Notes under the pieces: generated by a model
What the model was told of the DNA's origin: nothing
What the model saw: the letters and a program-made list of their open reading frames with translations, nothing else
The model's database searches: none
Made by a program: the position numbers and the translations under genes
Assembly (NCBI GenBank): GCA_030685015.1
Contig: JAUXWS010000067.1
Location: 77,397-141,396, forward strand
Direction: 5' to 3'
Source of the DNA: a bacterium
GTDB taxonomy: Bacteria > CAIWAD01
Length of the DNA: 64,000 nt
In this document: in pieces, positions 44,146 to 53,084 of the stretch
How the letters are laid out: the number at the start of each line of letters is the position of its first letter
How positions within the stretch are numbered: the stretch's first letter is position 1

Positions 44146-44760
44146 TTGGTACGCTTGACCCGCATCACGACCAAAGGCGGCGACGCCGGCCACACCAGCC
44201 TGGGTGACGGCCGGCGCGTGCCCAAGCACGACCTCCGGGTGGAGGCCTACGGCGAGGTGGACGAAGTCAACGCCGTGCTCGGCCTCGCCCTGATGGAGCT
44301 TGAACGGGACACGTCCCTGCCCTCGTCCCGCCGCGAGGCCCTCATGGAACACCTGAGGCATCTGCAGAACGACCTCTTCGATCTGGGGGCCGACCTCTGT
44401 GTGCCGGGGGCGGCCGGCGAGCGGCTGCGCATCCCGCCGGACCAGGTGGCCCGGCTGGAGGGCTGGATCGCCGCATGGAACGCCGAGCTGCCGGCCCTGG
44501 CCAGTTTCGTCCTGCCGGCCGGACCGCCCGCCACCTGCCAGCTGCATCACGCCCGCACCGTCTGCCGACGGGCGGAGCGGGCCTTCCATCGCCTGCGGGA
44601 GAGCCTGGAAGCCGCTGCAACACCGGGCGCCGGGCAAGTGCATGAAGTGGTGAACCCGTTGGCGGGGGTCTACCTCAACCGCCTCTCGGACCTGCTCTTC
44701 GTCATGGCGCGGGCCGCGGCGGGGGCGGAGGGCGAACGGCTCTGGCGGCCGGGGGGGTGA
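44146..44760 (+). CDS. pduO: PduO-type ATP:cob(I)alamin adenosyltransferase
   Basis: A 204-residue enzyme making adenosylcobalamin. N-terminal TTKGGDAGHTSLGDGRRV is the ATP-binding loop, EAYGEVDEVNAVLGLAL follows, and the C-terminal NRLSDLLFVMARAA is standard; the cobalamin-side residues lie in the RxxCRRAER region (TVCRRAERAFHRL). The start is TTG 44146: a stop codon sits in frame two codons earlier, GGGAG lies 8 bases upstream, and VRLTRITTKGGD is the family N-terminus. A MITE-like element ends immediately upstream and may supply or disturb its promoter. Confidence 0.92.
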   Translation: MVRLTRITTKGGDAGHTSLGDGRRVPKHDLRVEAYGEVDEVNAVLGLALMELERDTSLPSSRREALMEHLRHLQNDLFDLGADLCVPGAAGERLRIPPDQVARLEGWIAAWNAELPALASFVLPAGPPATCQLHHARTVCRRAERAFHRLRESLEAAATPGAGQVHEVVNPLAGVYLNRLSDLLFVMARAAAGAEGERLWRPGG

Positions 44761-44793
44761 TCCGCGTGGACAGGCTCCCCGCCAGTCCGCCGC

Positions 44794-45507
44794 TCACTCC
44801 GGCAGGTGGATGCGCAGCCCGCCCGCGGCCAGGGTGTCCAGCCCGAGCGGACCGCTGGCGGCCAGCCAGCCGTCTGTCCCCGCCACATGGACGCGCACGC
44901 GCCGCTCCAGCTCCCAGCTGCCCAGGGTCAGCCCGGCCGGATTGACCAGGGTGAAGGTCAGATCGTGGCGGAAGGGAAGCTGGCTCTCGGCGATCTGGAA
45001 GGAGCCGTCGGCCGCCGTCACGGCCTGCACGCGCCAGGGTGCGCCGGCTTCGTGGGGATCGGGATTGACCAGCGATAGATAGCCGAAACGCTGGCCCAGC
45101 GCCACCAGGCTGAGCAGGTAGACATCCGCCGGCAGCAATTCGCCCGCCCGGTCCCGCAGGTCCCACTGGATGGTGTTGAGGCCCGCCGGGCGCAGGGTGT
45201 CCAGCAAGGTGTCCAGCACGACGCCGCTCTCCGCCTCGTGGACCGTGATGATGGCGTGGCCGGCGGCGGGCAGGTGGAAGCGGATGGGCGAGGAGCTGCC
45301 GCCGGCGGCGTTGGCGATGAGCGTGTCGCCCGCTTCACTGGGATAGGGCAGTTCGAGGCTGACCAGGATTCCCAGCCCGGCCGCGCCTGCGCCGTCGGCG
45401 GTCAGCACCCGGCCCTGGATGGCGGGGGCGGGCGGCGACAGGGCCTCATCCTCGCAGGACAACAACAGGATGGTCAGCGCCAGTGGCAGGAGTCGTCCCA
45501 GGCCCAT
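44794..45507 (-). CDS. Lipoprotein with Ig-like repeats, unknown
   Basis: A 237-residue lipoprotein. The signal peptide LLPLALTILLLSC precedes an acidic start. A carboxypeptidase-regulatory-like segment follows (AIQGRVLTADGAGAAGLGIL), then a FlgD-Ig-like segment (NTIQWDLRDRAGELLPADVY) and a last beta-rich region. ATG 45507 is preferred because GGGAGG precedes it; ATG 45519 is also in frame. It lies 35 bases after the CDF transporter gene on the same strand and may be co-transcribed. No specific role is known. Confidence 0.7.
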   Translation of the reverse strand: MGLGRLLPLALTILLLSCEDEALSPPAPAIQGRVLTADGAGAAGLGILVSLELPYPSEAGDTLIANAAGGSSSPIRFHLPAAGHAIITVHEAESGVVLDTLLDTLRPAGLNTIQWDLRDRAGELLPADVYLLSLVALGQRFGYLSLVNPDPHEAGAPWRVQAVTAADGSFQIAESQLPFRHDLTFTLVNPAGLTLGSWELERRVRVHVAGTDGWLAASGPLGLDTLAAGGLRIHLPE

Positions 45508-45542
45508 GCATCCTCCCATCCGATTTGCTCCATGGACCAGGA

Positions 45543-46448
45543 CTATCGATCCAGATACTGGTCCTGGAAGGAGGCGGGTTCGTCCAGGGGCTCCAGATGC
45601 GTGAAGACCGTGCTGCCGGTCAGCACGGCGCGGATCTCGGCCTCGATCTCCTCCACCAGTTCGTGCCCCCGACAGACGGTCCAATGACCGGGCACGAGGA
45701 CGTGGACGCTGATGAAGCGCCGCCCGGCCGCCTGTCGGGTCAACAGGGCGTGGAACTGGAAGCCCTTCGCCTCGTAGCGGGCCAGCACCTCCAGGATCCG
45801 CTCCCGCTCCTCGGTGGGGATGACCCCGTCCATCAGACCCAGGATGGCGCCATGGAGCAGTTTGTAGCCGGTCCACAGGATGTTGGCGGCCACGGCCAGG
45901 GCCAGGAGGGGGTCCAGCACGCGCCAGCCGGTGAGCGCCACGGCGCCCACGCCGACGATGACGCCGACGCTGGTCCAGACATCGGTCATAAGATGCTTGC
46001 CATCGGCCTCCAAGGTGATGGATCGATGCACACGGCCGGCCTTGAGCAGCACACGCGCCACCGCCAGATTGATGCCCATGGCCACCGCCGAGACGAGCAG
46101 GCCGGCGCCCACCAGCTCCAGGTCGCGGGGCGCCAGCAGACGCAGCACCGCCGCCCAGCCGATGGCCAGGGCCGCGCCCGTGATGAGCAGGCCCTCCACG
46201 CCGGAGGCGAAGTACTCGGCCTTGCTGTGCCCGTAGTCATGGTGCTCGTCGGGGGGGAGGGCGGCAACGCCCAGCATGATGAGGGCGAAGATGCCGCCCG
46301 CCAGGTTGACCAGGGACTCCAGCGCGTCGGACAGCAGACCGACGGAGCCGGTCAGTTTCCAGGCGACACCCTTGATCAGGATGGTCGCCACCGCCGCGGC
46401 GATGGAAAGCCACGCGTAGCGCTTCAGGTGGCGGCGGTCAGCGCTCAT
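45543..46448 (-). CDS. Cation diffusion facilitator (CDF) metal exporter
   Basis: A 301-residue inner-membrane antiporter that exports Zn, Fe or similar divalent ions. Six helices are visible. The metal-site residues lie in LLSDALESLVNLAGG (helix 2) and HLMTDVWTSVGVIVG (helix 5, HxxxD). DYGHSKAEYFASGVEG is the usual loop. The C-terminal cytoplasmic domain contains HALLTRQAAGRRFISVHVLV and ends near HLEPLDEP. ATG 46448 gives the standard N-terminus (RRHLKRYAWLSIAAAVATIL). A further open frame upstream is not used. Confidence 0.94.
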   Translation of the reverse strand: MSADRRHLKRYAWLSIAAAVATILIKGVAWKLTGSVGLLSDALESLVNLAGGIFALIMLGVAALPPDEHHDYGHSKAEYFASGVEGLLITGAALAIGWAAVLRLLAPRDLELVGAGLLVSAVAMGINLAVARVLLKAGRVHRSITLEADGKHLMTDVWTSVGVIVGVGAVALTGWRVLDPLLALAVAANILWTGYKLLHGAILGLMDGVIPTEERERILEVLARYEAKGFQFHALLTRQAAGRRFISVHVLVPGHWTVCRGHELVEEIEAEIRAVLTGSTVFTHLEPLDEPASFQDQYLDR

Positions 46449-46734
46449 CGGGGACGGAATCCTCGGCTTGACGGGTTGGCGCACTCGGTCCAGCCTGCGC
46501 CAAGGTGACGATTTTCCCTTGGTCGCGCCCGTCGCCGCAAGCCTGGCCGCTCCGCCGGGCGGCGCCCATGATCCGCGGCTTCGACACCAGGCCGGCCCGC
46601 GCCGTGATGGATGGCGCTTCCGGTCAACCAGGCCAAAGGCCGCCACCTGACATAGACGTGGATCTCCCGGGGCGGCGGATCCCCATCTTGGCCGCCGTCT
46701 GATCCAAAGCCCGACGGGGCGGAAGGGAGGCCTC

Positions 46735-47478
46735 CTGAGCCTGGAACACTCACAGCGGCAGTTCCGGCAAGCCCTGACCCGCTACGAGACGGATCCCTTC
46801 TACCGCCGCCTGGGCCATCTCGTCTCCGGCCTTGTGCTGGCCGGGCAGGCGGCCCTGCTGGCCCACACGCTGGCCCGGCCCCTGGACTGGGCCGGGGGCC
46901 TGGCCGCCTTCCTGCTCGCCTATGTGCTGGCCGACCTCCTCAACGGCCTCATCCACCTGGCCATGGACCATTGCGCGCGCTACTCGGGCTGGACCGGACC
47001 GCTCGTGGCCGCCTTCCACCTCCACCACCGCACACCGCGCTACCAGGACAAGGCGCTGTGGCGCGTCTATGTCCATGAAAGCGGTTTCAAGCTGTGGTTG
47101 CCCGCCTTCCAGGCAGGGATCCTCCTCCTCATTTGGAACCCCGGCCTGCCGCCCTTCCTGCTGCGCGTGCTGGCCCTCTGCGCCGTCCTCTCCAGCTGGG
47201 CGGAGCTCTCCCACTATCTGTGCCACAACCGGCGCGGTCGCCTCTTGAATCTGCTGGCGCGCTGCGGCCTGCTGCTGGACATGCGCCGCCACGCCCGCCA
47301 CCATCGCGAGGACAACTGCTCCTACGCCTTCCTCAACGGCTGGACCAATCCCCTCATCGACCTGGTGGCCCGCCGCTGCTTTCCCGGCTACAAACAGGGC
47401 ACGGACCTGCATTACCAGGACAGCGGGCAAGGTGGCGCCCCGGTCCGTGAAATGGATGGACCGCCCGGGGGCGGCTGA
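46735..47478 (+). CDS. CarF/TMEM189 (Kua)-type lipid desaturase, probable CTG start
   Basis: A membrane protein of about 247 residues with the His clusters of the TMEM189/CarF domain: GLIHLAMDH, AAFHLHHRTPRYQ, ELSHYLCHN and RRHARHHREDNCSYAFLNGW with TNPLID. CarF and human PEDS1 convert plasmanyl to plasmenyl lipids (plasmalogens) with a di-iron centre. Coding quality extends upstream of the first GTG (46834) through SQRQFRQALTRYETDPFYRR, yet no ATG, GTG or TTG occurs there. A GGGAGG at 46725-46730 points to CTG 46735 (or 46741). If GTG 46834 is used, the protein has 214 residues and loses the first helix region. Confidence 0.78.
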   Translation: MSLEHSQRQFRQALTRYETDPFYRRLGHLVSGLVLAGQAALLAHTLARPLDWAGGLAAFLLAYVLADLLNGLIHLAMDHCARYSGWTGPLVAAFHLHHRTPRYQDKALWRVYVHESGFKLWLPAFQAGILLLIWNPGLPPFLLRVLALCAVLSSWAELSHYLCHNRRGRLLNLLARCGLLLDMRRHARHHREDNCSYAFLNGWTNPLIDLVARRCFPGYKQGTDLHYQDSGQGGAPVREMDGPPGGG

Positions 47479-47496
47479 GCCGGGGCCGGCCTACGC

Positions 47497-48975
47497 CTAT
47501 TTCGCCACCACCACGCGTCGGATCGCCTGGGCACCGGTGTCCAGGTGCCGCAGCCGCGCCAGGTAGACGCCGGAAGCCACGACGGGCGTCCAGGGCAGGT
47601 GATGGCGGCCCGCGCCCAGCATGCCCTGGTGGAGCGTGGCCACCCGCTGGCCGAGCAGGTTCAGCAGATCAAGTTCCACCTGGCCGGGGAGGGCGAGGTC
47701 GAAGGAGAGGGTGAGGAGGGGGTTGCAGGGATTGGGCCAGGCCGCCAGCGCCCACTGGGGTTGACGCTCCCGGCGCGGCGGCAGGCTGGTCTCCTGGGGG
47801 ATCAGATCGACGATGACGCCCTCCAGCACGGTCAGGTTGTAGGGCATCTCGTCGGGCAGCAGGTACCAGCCGTCGTAAGGGCCGCCCCAGCCGAAGTTGA
47901 GGTGGAAAAAGCCGTCCGAGTTCCAGCCGTCCACCACCACGTTGTGGCCGGCGTTCCAGGTGGGGGTCACCACCGCCAGATGGGCCGGATGGCCGTTCAT
48001 CATGTTCTGCGCCAGGATGCTGTAGACGGCCGCGTTGGACGGACCCAACAGCCGGGCCTCCCCGTAACCGAAGCGTTGCCACGCCGTGAAGGCCTGGTTG
48101 ACGCCGAAGGTCCCCGAGCCCTGCGGGTGGTAGACCTGGCGGGCCGCCACGCCGCAGGCGAAGACAAGGGCCGCCTTGTCGGTGACGGTCAGGCTCGTGC
48201 CGGCGGCCCAGTGGGCGTCCAGCGTGTCCAGGTGCGTGTTCAGGTCGGGGAAGCGGGGGAAGTCGTAGCTCTCCCAGGCGTCGTCGATCCAGTACTGATT
48301 GCCGCCGTAGTTGTGGTAGTAGCGGTCGCCCGCCTCGAAGCGCGTGCCACGCGTGTCGCGATGCAGGGTGAGCAGCTGGGCCATGGCCACGGCGGGGCAG
48401 CCGGCCACGCTGCGATTGCCGGACACGGCGTCCAGCGGGCAGAATGCGTTGTAGGGAGCCCCCTGGCCCCAGCGGACCTCGATCCAGCCGCCGGTGGAGG
48501 TGCTGCCCTCGGGCGGCCAATAGTCGGTCCGTTCCCCCTCCCGCGCCGCACCGGTGCGCAGCCGCTGCCACTCCGCCCGCCGCGCCCGCCGGACCGGCTC
48601 CGCCACCAGCTCCAGGTGCGCCTTCCGGCCGGCCAGATCGGCCTCGATGAGGTCCAGCAGCGGATTGAGGGCCGGGTCCAGCGCGCCGAACCCGGCCTGC
48701 CGGGAGTAGGCGAGCACGGGCGGCAGGCGCTCGTCGGCGGACACCACCACGTAGCCGGTGGGGGAGAGGCGGACGACGTGGGCCAGGCCCGAGGGGGTGG
48801 CGTCCACATCCTGGATCGACCAGCCCTGGCCGTGGCCGGGCTGGTCAAGCAGATGCCGCTGGGCCGTCAGCCTGGCCAGGTCGGATGTGACCGGGCGCGG
48901 CAGGGCCAGTCCGGGCAGGGCCAGCAGGAACAGGGCGGACGCGACAAGACGAAGAATCCACATGGCTGTCCTCAT
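47497..48975 (-). CDS. Secreted C10-family (streptopain-like) cysteine peptidase with T9SS sorting domain
   Basis: A 492-residue exported peptidase: signal peptide (LVASALFLLALPGLALP), an inhibitory propeptide at about 27-125 (including GYVVVSADERLPPVLAYS), then the C10 catalytic domain. The nucleophile is Cys193 in SVAGCPAVAMAQLL and the catalytic His is His344 in NAGHNVVVDGWN; FHLNFGWGGPYDGWY is the conserved end. The C-terminal sorting domain reads AWPNPCNPLLTLSFDLAL, LDLLNLLGQRVATLH and SGVYLARLRH. Both catalytic residues are intact, in contrast to the two C25 proteins nearby. Start ATG 48975; ATG 48963 is an alternative. Confidence 0.9.
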   Translation of the reverse strand: MRTAMWILRLVASALFLLALPGLALPRPVTSDLARLTAQRHLLDQPGHGQGWSIQDVDATPSGLAHVVRLSPTGYVVVSADERLPPVLAYSRQAGFGALDPALNPLLDLIEADLAGRKAHLELVAEPVRRARRAEWQRLRTGAAREGERTDYWPPEGSTSTGGWIEVRWGQGAPYNAFCPLDAVSGNRSVAGCPAVAMAQLLTLHRDTRGTRFEAGDRYYHNYGGNQYWIDDAWESYDFPRFPDLNTHLDTLDAHWAAGTSLTVTDKAALVFACGVAARQVYHPQGSGTFGVNQAFTAWQRFGYGEARLLGPSNAAVYSILAQNMMNGHPAHLAVVTPTWNAGHNVVVDGWNSDGFFHLNFGWGGPYDGWYLLPDEMPYNLTVLEGVIVDLIPQETSLPPRRERQPQWALAAWPNPCNPLLTLSFDLALPGQVELDLLNLLGQRVATLHQGMLGAGRHHLPWTPVVASGVYLARLRHLDTGAQAIRRVVVAK

Positions 48976-49156
48976 CAGGTTGGAGCGGTCTCGCGGGCAG
49001 GGCGCCGGTGGACCGGCCACCCCGCCGGGATGCCTGAATATGTTAATGGATTGCCATGCCGGCGCGCCGCGGGCGACGCCAGACCGTCTCTGGCCCAGAA
49101 GCGGAAGCGTGAACGACGGAGGATCCTGGCCCTTGCATGTGCGCGCTTCATCGTCT

Positions 49157-49179
49157 ATTTTGCATTTGTTTTGCAAAAT
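49157..49179. promoter_or_regulatory. AT-rich palindrome at the start of the DUF4143 ATPase gene
   Basis: ATTTTGCA (49157-49164) and TGCAAAAT (49172-49179) form an inverted repeat with 7 bases between, in otherwise GC-rich DNA. It ends 13 bases before the ATG used for the ATPase. It may be an operator or a recognition site of the protein itself; this is inference. Confidence 0.5.
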
Positions 49180-49191
49180 GGACGATGGACA

Positions 49192-50415
49192 ATGGAAATG
49201 GTTGACCGTCATCTGCAAACGGCCGTTCGGCGCGTCAGCGAGCAGTTTCCCGTGGTCCTGGTCACGGGGGCCAGACAGGTGGGCAAGACGACCTTGCTGC
49301 GACACGCCGCCTCGGCGGACCGGCGTTACGTGAGCTTGGACGATCCTCTGCTGCTGGAACAGGCCCGCCGCGAACCCGAGCTGTTTCTGGAGCGCTATCC
49401 CGGGGACTTGCTCCTCGACGAGATCCAATACGCGCCGGGCCTGTTGCCCCTGATCAAGCAGCGAGTGGATGCCGACGCCCGGCCCGGACGCTACTGGCTC
49501 ACAGGTTCGCAGCCCTTCCACCTGATGCGCGGCGTGTCCGAATCCCTCGCCGGGCGCGTGGCCGTGCTGCAACTTCATGGACTGTCGGCGGCGGAACTGG
49601 ACGGACGGCCCTGCGGGCCCTTCTTGCCTCCTTCCGCGTTGGACCTCGGCGACTGGCGCAAGGCGCCGCCGCCCCTCGCCCTGCCAGAGCTCTACCGTCG
49701 CATCTTCCTGGGCAGCTTCCCCGCGCTGGCGCTGGGCCAAGTGCAGGATCGCGACATCTTCTACGGAAGCTACCTGCAGACCTATTTGCTGCGCGACCTG
49801 CGCGACCTGGCCCAGGTCGGGGATCTGACCGCCTTCCTGCGCTTCCTGAAGGCGGTGGCGGCACGGACCGCCCAGTTGCTGAACCTGAGCGACCTGGCGC
49901 GGGACGCGGACGTGGCCGTCAACACCGCCAAAGCCTGGCTGTCGATCCTGGAAAGCATCGGGTTGGTGCTGCTGCTGGATTCCTGGCACAGCAACCGCAC
50001 CAAGCGGCTGGTCAAAGCGCCCAAACTGCACATGCTGGACACGGGCCTGTGCGCCCACCTGGCCGGCTGGAGCAGCCCCGAGACCCTGGAAGCGGGCGCC
50101 ATGTCCGGCCCGATCCTGGAGAGCTGGGTGGTGGGCGAGATCCTGCGCAGCTGGCGGCACCATGGGCGGGAGGGCCGCCTCCACCACTTCCGCGACAAGG
50201 ACCAAGTGGAAGTGGACCTGCTCATCGAGCAGGACGGGCAACTGCATCCGGTGGAGGTCAAGAAGAGCGCCCGCCCGGTCCCGGACGACGTCAAGGCCTT
50301 CCGGCGCCTGGCCGCCCTGGGGTTGCCGCTGGGACCGGGCGCCCTGGTCTGCCTCTGCGCGGAGGCCATGCCCCTGGGCAGCGGCGCAACCGCCCTGCCT
50401 GCCGGAGGTCTGTAG
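49192..50415 (+). CDS. AAA-type ATPase with DUF4143 C-terminal domain
   Basis: A 407-residue protein. The Walker A is VTGARQVGKTTLLR (about residues 25-38), Walker B is LLLDEIQYAPGLL (about 80), sensor 1 is YWLTGSQ, and the DUF4143 region contains LLRDLRDL and KAPKLHMLDTGLCAHL. The end, EVDLLIEQDGQLHPVEVKKS, has a nuclease-fold-like D...E-x-K pattern. This abundant family has no settled function; it is often compared with mobile or toxin-like accessory genes. Start ATG 49192 (or 49198). A shortened, frameshifted relative lies at 62529-62866, also preceded by a palindrome. Confidence 0.92.
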   Translation: MEMVDRHLQTAVRRVSEQFPVVLVTGARQVGKTTLLRHAASADRRYVSLDDPLLLEQARREPELFLERYPGDLLLDEIQYAPGLLPLIKQRVDADARPGRYWLTGSQPFHLMRGVSESLAGRVAVLQLHGLSAAELDGRPCGPFLPPSALDLGDWRKAPPPLALPELYRRIFLGSFPALALGQVQDRDIFYGSYLQTYLLRDLRDLAQVGDLTAFLRFLKAVAARTAQLLNLSDLARDADVAVNTAKAWLSILESIGLVLLLDSWHSNRTKRLVKAPKLHMLDTGLCAHLAGWSSPETLEAGAMSGPILESWVVGEILRSWRHHGREGRLHHFRDKDQVEVDLLIEQDGQLHPVEVKKSARPVPDDVKAFRRLAALGLPLGPGALVCLCAEAMPLGSGATALPAGGL

Positions 50416-50495
50416 CGGGCGCCCGCGTCCGGGTGGTGAATGGGTCGGCGGGATGCCGGGAAGTCCTGTCCCGCTCACCTTTTCCGCCGCTTTCC

Positions 50496-50524
50496 TTGAA
50501 TCAACAGATCGCCAATGCTAGACT
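50496..50524 (+). promoter_or_regulatory. Sigma-70-like promoter of the ffh operon
   Basis: TTGAAT (50496-50501), 17 bases, then TAGACT (50519-50524). Spacing is ideal and both boxes are near consensus. The predicted transcription start is about 25 bases upstream of the ffh start codon. Confidence 0.7.
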
Positions 50525-50554
50525 CTCGGGTTTCCGTTTTCGGAGATGACGGGC

Positions 50555-51970
50555 ATGCTGGACGCTCTGCAGGAGCGCTTCGACGGAATTCTGCGCAGCC
50601 TCAAGGGGCAGGCGAAGATTTCCGGGAGCAACATCGACGAAGCTGTCCGGGAGATCCGGCGCGCCCTGCTGGAGGCGGACGTCAGCGTCCAGGTGGCGCG
50701 GGATTTCGTCGCCCGCGTGTCCGAGGAGGCCAAGGGCGCCGAGGTGCTCAAGGGCGTGCTGCCCGGCCAGCAGTTCGTCAAGATCGTCCATGACCAGCTG
50801 ACGGCCCTATTGGGCGGCGAGCACCAGCCCATCGCCTTCGCCAAGGACGGACCCACGATCATCATGATGGTGGGACTGCAGGGCAGCGGCAAGACGACCT
50901 CCGCCGCCAAGCTGGCGCACCTGCTCAAGCGCCGGATGGGTCGCCGGCCCTTCCTGGTGGCCGCCGACATCTACCGGCCCGCCGCCGTGGAGCAGCTGGC
51001 CGTGCTGGGGCGGGAGTTGGACGTGCCGGTCTTCCGGCCGGTGGACAACGACGCCCTGCGGACGGCGCACGAGGGCCTGGCCGAGGCTCGGCGCGGCCGC
51101 TTTGACACCGTCATCCTGGACACGGCCGGCCGTCTGCACATCGACGACGGCATGATGCAGGAGCTGGAGCGGATCCGGGCGGAGCTGAATCCCCACGAGA
51201 TCCTCTTCGTCGCCGACGCCATGATCGGCCAGGACGCCGTGCGCGCGGCGCGGGACTTCCACCAGCGCCTGGCCTTCCACGGCGTGGTGCTGACCAAGCT
51301 GGACGGCGACACGCGCGGCGGCGCCGCCATGAGCATCCGCGCCGTGACGGGCGCCCCGGTGAAGTTCACGGGCGTGGGCGAGAAGCTGGACGCCCTCGAA
51401 CCCTTCCATCCCGAGCGCCTGGCCCAGCGCATCCTGGGCATGGGCGACGTGGTGGGCCTGGTGGAGAAGGTCCAGGAGCAGGTCGAGCGCCAGGACGCGG
51501 AGCGGATGGCCGCCCGCATGGCGCGGGCCGAGTTCGACCTGGAGGACTTCCTCTCCCAGCTGCAGATGATCAAGCGGCTGGGTCCGCTGGAGGGCCTGCT
51601 CAAGATGATCCCGGGCGTCGGGTCCAAGCTCAAGGACATGGACCTGGACGCCGGGCAGCTGACGCGCACGGAGGCGATCATCCAGTCGATGACCCTGCGC
51701 GAGCGCCAGCAGCCGGCCATCATCAACGGCAGCCGCAAGGCGCGCATCGCACGCGGCTCCGGGGTGAAGGAGAACGACGTGGGTCTGCTCCTGCACCAGT
51801 ACGAGCAGATGAAGGGCATGATGAAGCAGATGGGCGGAATGGGGATCTTCGGCGGCATGAGTCCCCGGCGGGGGGCGGCCGAGGCCAGGTCCCAGCCCCA
51901 GGTCAACCCCGTCTCGGCCGGATTCGCCGCCCGGCGGGCGCAGAAGAAGACAGGCAAGAAGAAACGATAG
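50555..51970 (+). CDS. ffh: Signal recognition particle protein Ffh
   Basis: A 471-residue SRP54 GTPase for co-translational targeting of membrane proteins. N domain: [21 protein letters not shown] domain: [15 protein letters not shown] (G1), [24 protein letters not shown] (G3), [14 protein letters not shown] (G4) and [18 protein letters not shown] (G5). M domain: methionine-rich end with [17 protein letters not shown] 50555 is chosen because the GGAG site is 9 bases upstream; ATG 50546 lies too close to it. It heads the ffh-rpsP-rimM-trmD-rplS operon. Confidence 0.97.
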   Translation: MLDALQERFDGILRSLKGQAKISGSNIDEAVREIRRALLEADVSVQVARDFVARVSEEAKGAEVLKGVLPGQQFVKIVHDQLTALLGGEHQPIAFAKDGPTIIMMVGLQGSGKTTSAAKLAHLLKRRMGRRPFLVAADIYRPAAVEQLAVLGRELDVPVFRPVDNDALRTAHEGLAEARRGRFDTVILDTAGRLHIDDGMMQELERIRAELNPHEILFVADAMIGQDAVRAARDFHQRLAFHGVVLTKLDGDTRGGAAMSIRAVTGAPVKFTGVGEKLDALEPFHPERLAQRILGMGDVVGLVEKVQEQVERQDAERMAARMARAEFDLEDFLSQLQMIKRLGPLEGLLKMIPGVGSKLKDMDLDAGQLTRTEAIIQSMTLRERQQPAIINGSRKARIARGSGVKENDVGLLLHQYEQMKGMMKQMGGMGIFGGMSPRRGAAEARSQPQVNPVSAGFAARRAQKKTGKKKR

Positions 51971-51986
51971 TTCGAAGGAGGCTGCC

Positions 51987-52481
51987 GTGGCAGTCAAGTT
52001 GCGTCTGACCCGCATGGGTCGCAAGAAGCGCCCCTTCTACCGCATCGTGGCGGTGGACTCCCGCGTGCGCCGGGACGGCCAGTACATCGAGGCGCTGGGC
52101 ACCTACAACCCGCTCACCAACCCGGCCACCCTCGAGGTGGACCAGGCGGCCGCCATGAAGTGGCTGGAGACGGGCGCGCAGCCCACGGACACGGTGCGCA
52201 GCCTGCTCTCCAAGGCCGGCGTCCTTCTGGCCCACGATCTCACCCGCCGCGGCGCCAGCGCCGAGCAGGTGGCGGAGAAAGTGGAAGCCCACCAGGACCG
52301 TCACGCCGGGAAGAACCGGCAGGTCCTGGAGACCAAGCGCCGCGCCGAGGAGGCCGCCCGCAAGGCCCAGGCCGAGGCCGCCCGCAAGGCCGCCGATGAG
52401 AAGGCCGCCGCGGCCGCCGCCGCCAAGGCCGAGGCGGAGGCTGCCGCCAGCGAAGCGACGGAAGCCGCCGAGGGCGAGTAG
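51987..52481 (+). CDS. rpsP: 30S ribosomal protein bS16 with long Ala/Lys/Glu tail
   Basis: A 164-residue bS16. The first 80 or so residues are the normal protein ([33 protein letters not shown]). After a short linker the C-terminal half is a charged, alanine-rich helix ([20 protein letters not shown]). Such extensions occur in some phyla; the tail may reach out from the subunit surface. The GTG start follows GAAGGAGG. It is in the usual place between ffh and rimM. Confidence 0.97.
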   Translation: MAVKLRLTRMGRKKRPFYRIVAVDSRVRRDGQYIEALGTYNPLTNPATLEVDQAAAMKWLETGAQPTDTVRSLLSKAGVLLAHDLTRRGASAEQVAEKVEAHQDRHAGKNRQVLETKRRAEEAARKAQAEAARKAADEKAAAAAAAKAEAEAAASEATEAAEGE

Positions 52482-52505
52482 CGCCCTCGACAGGCCACCA
52501 GCGCC

Positions 52506-53084
52506 GTGCAGGACCACGTGGACATCGGCTGGGTCTCCCGGCCCCGCGGGCTGCGCGGCGATGTGTGGCTGGCCGCCTTCAGCGACGATCCGGAGCGCCT
52601 GCTCACGCTGAAGGAGTTCCGCCTGCTGACCAAGGACGGGCCGCGCCTGTTGCGCCTGGCCGGCGGCCAGTGCCTGGGAGGGCGGCTGTCCCTGCTCTTT
52701 GAGGGGATCGCGGACCGCACGGCGGCCGAGACGATCTGCGGCCACATGCTGCAGATCCATCGCCGCGACCTGCCGCCCCTGGCCGAGGACGAGGTCTTCC
52801 TGGCCGACCTCATCGGCCTGGAGGCCCGCCTGCCGGGCGGCGCCGTGGTGGGCCGGGTCGAGAGCGTGCTCGAGTTGCCGGCCGGACCGGTGCTCGAGAT
52901 CCGCGCCGGTGGCCGGGAGGCCCTCGTGCCCTTCCACCGCCGCTTCGTGCCGCGCCTGGAGCTTTCCCAGGGCTGGATGGAGCTGGACGTGCCGGAGGGA
53001 CTGATTCCGGAGGAGATGCTGGGGTCGGGTGCGGCGGGGGAGAACCCCCATCCCGGCCTTCCCCCTGGGAGGGGGAAGGGATGA
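52506..53084 (+). CDS. rimM: 16S rRNA processing protein RimM
   Basis: A 192-residue assembly factor for the head of the 30S subunit. IGWVSRPRGLRGDVWLAAFS is the N-terminal beta-barrel signature; the PRC-barrel follows with EVFLADLIGLEARLPGGAVV and EALVPFHRRFVPRLEL. The last 20 residues (GAAGENPHPGLPPGRGKG) extend past the usual end and look non-conserved. The GTG start is at 52506. It overlaps trmD by 4 bases. Confidence 0.95.
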   Translation: MQDHVDIGWVSRPRGLRGDVWLAAFSDDPERLLTLKEFRLLTKDGPRLLRLAGGQCLGGRLSLLFEGIADRTAAETICGHMLQIHRRDLPPLAEDEVFLADLIGLEARLPGGAVVGRVESVLELPAGPVLEIRAGGREALVPFHRRFVPRLELSQGWMELDVPEGLIPEEMLGSGAAGENPHPGLPPGRGKG

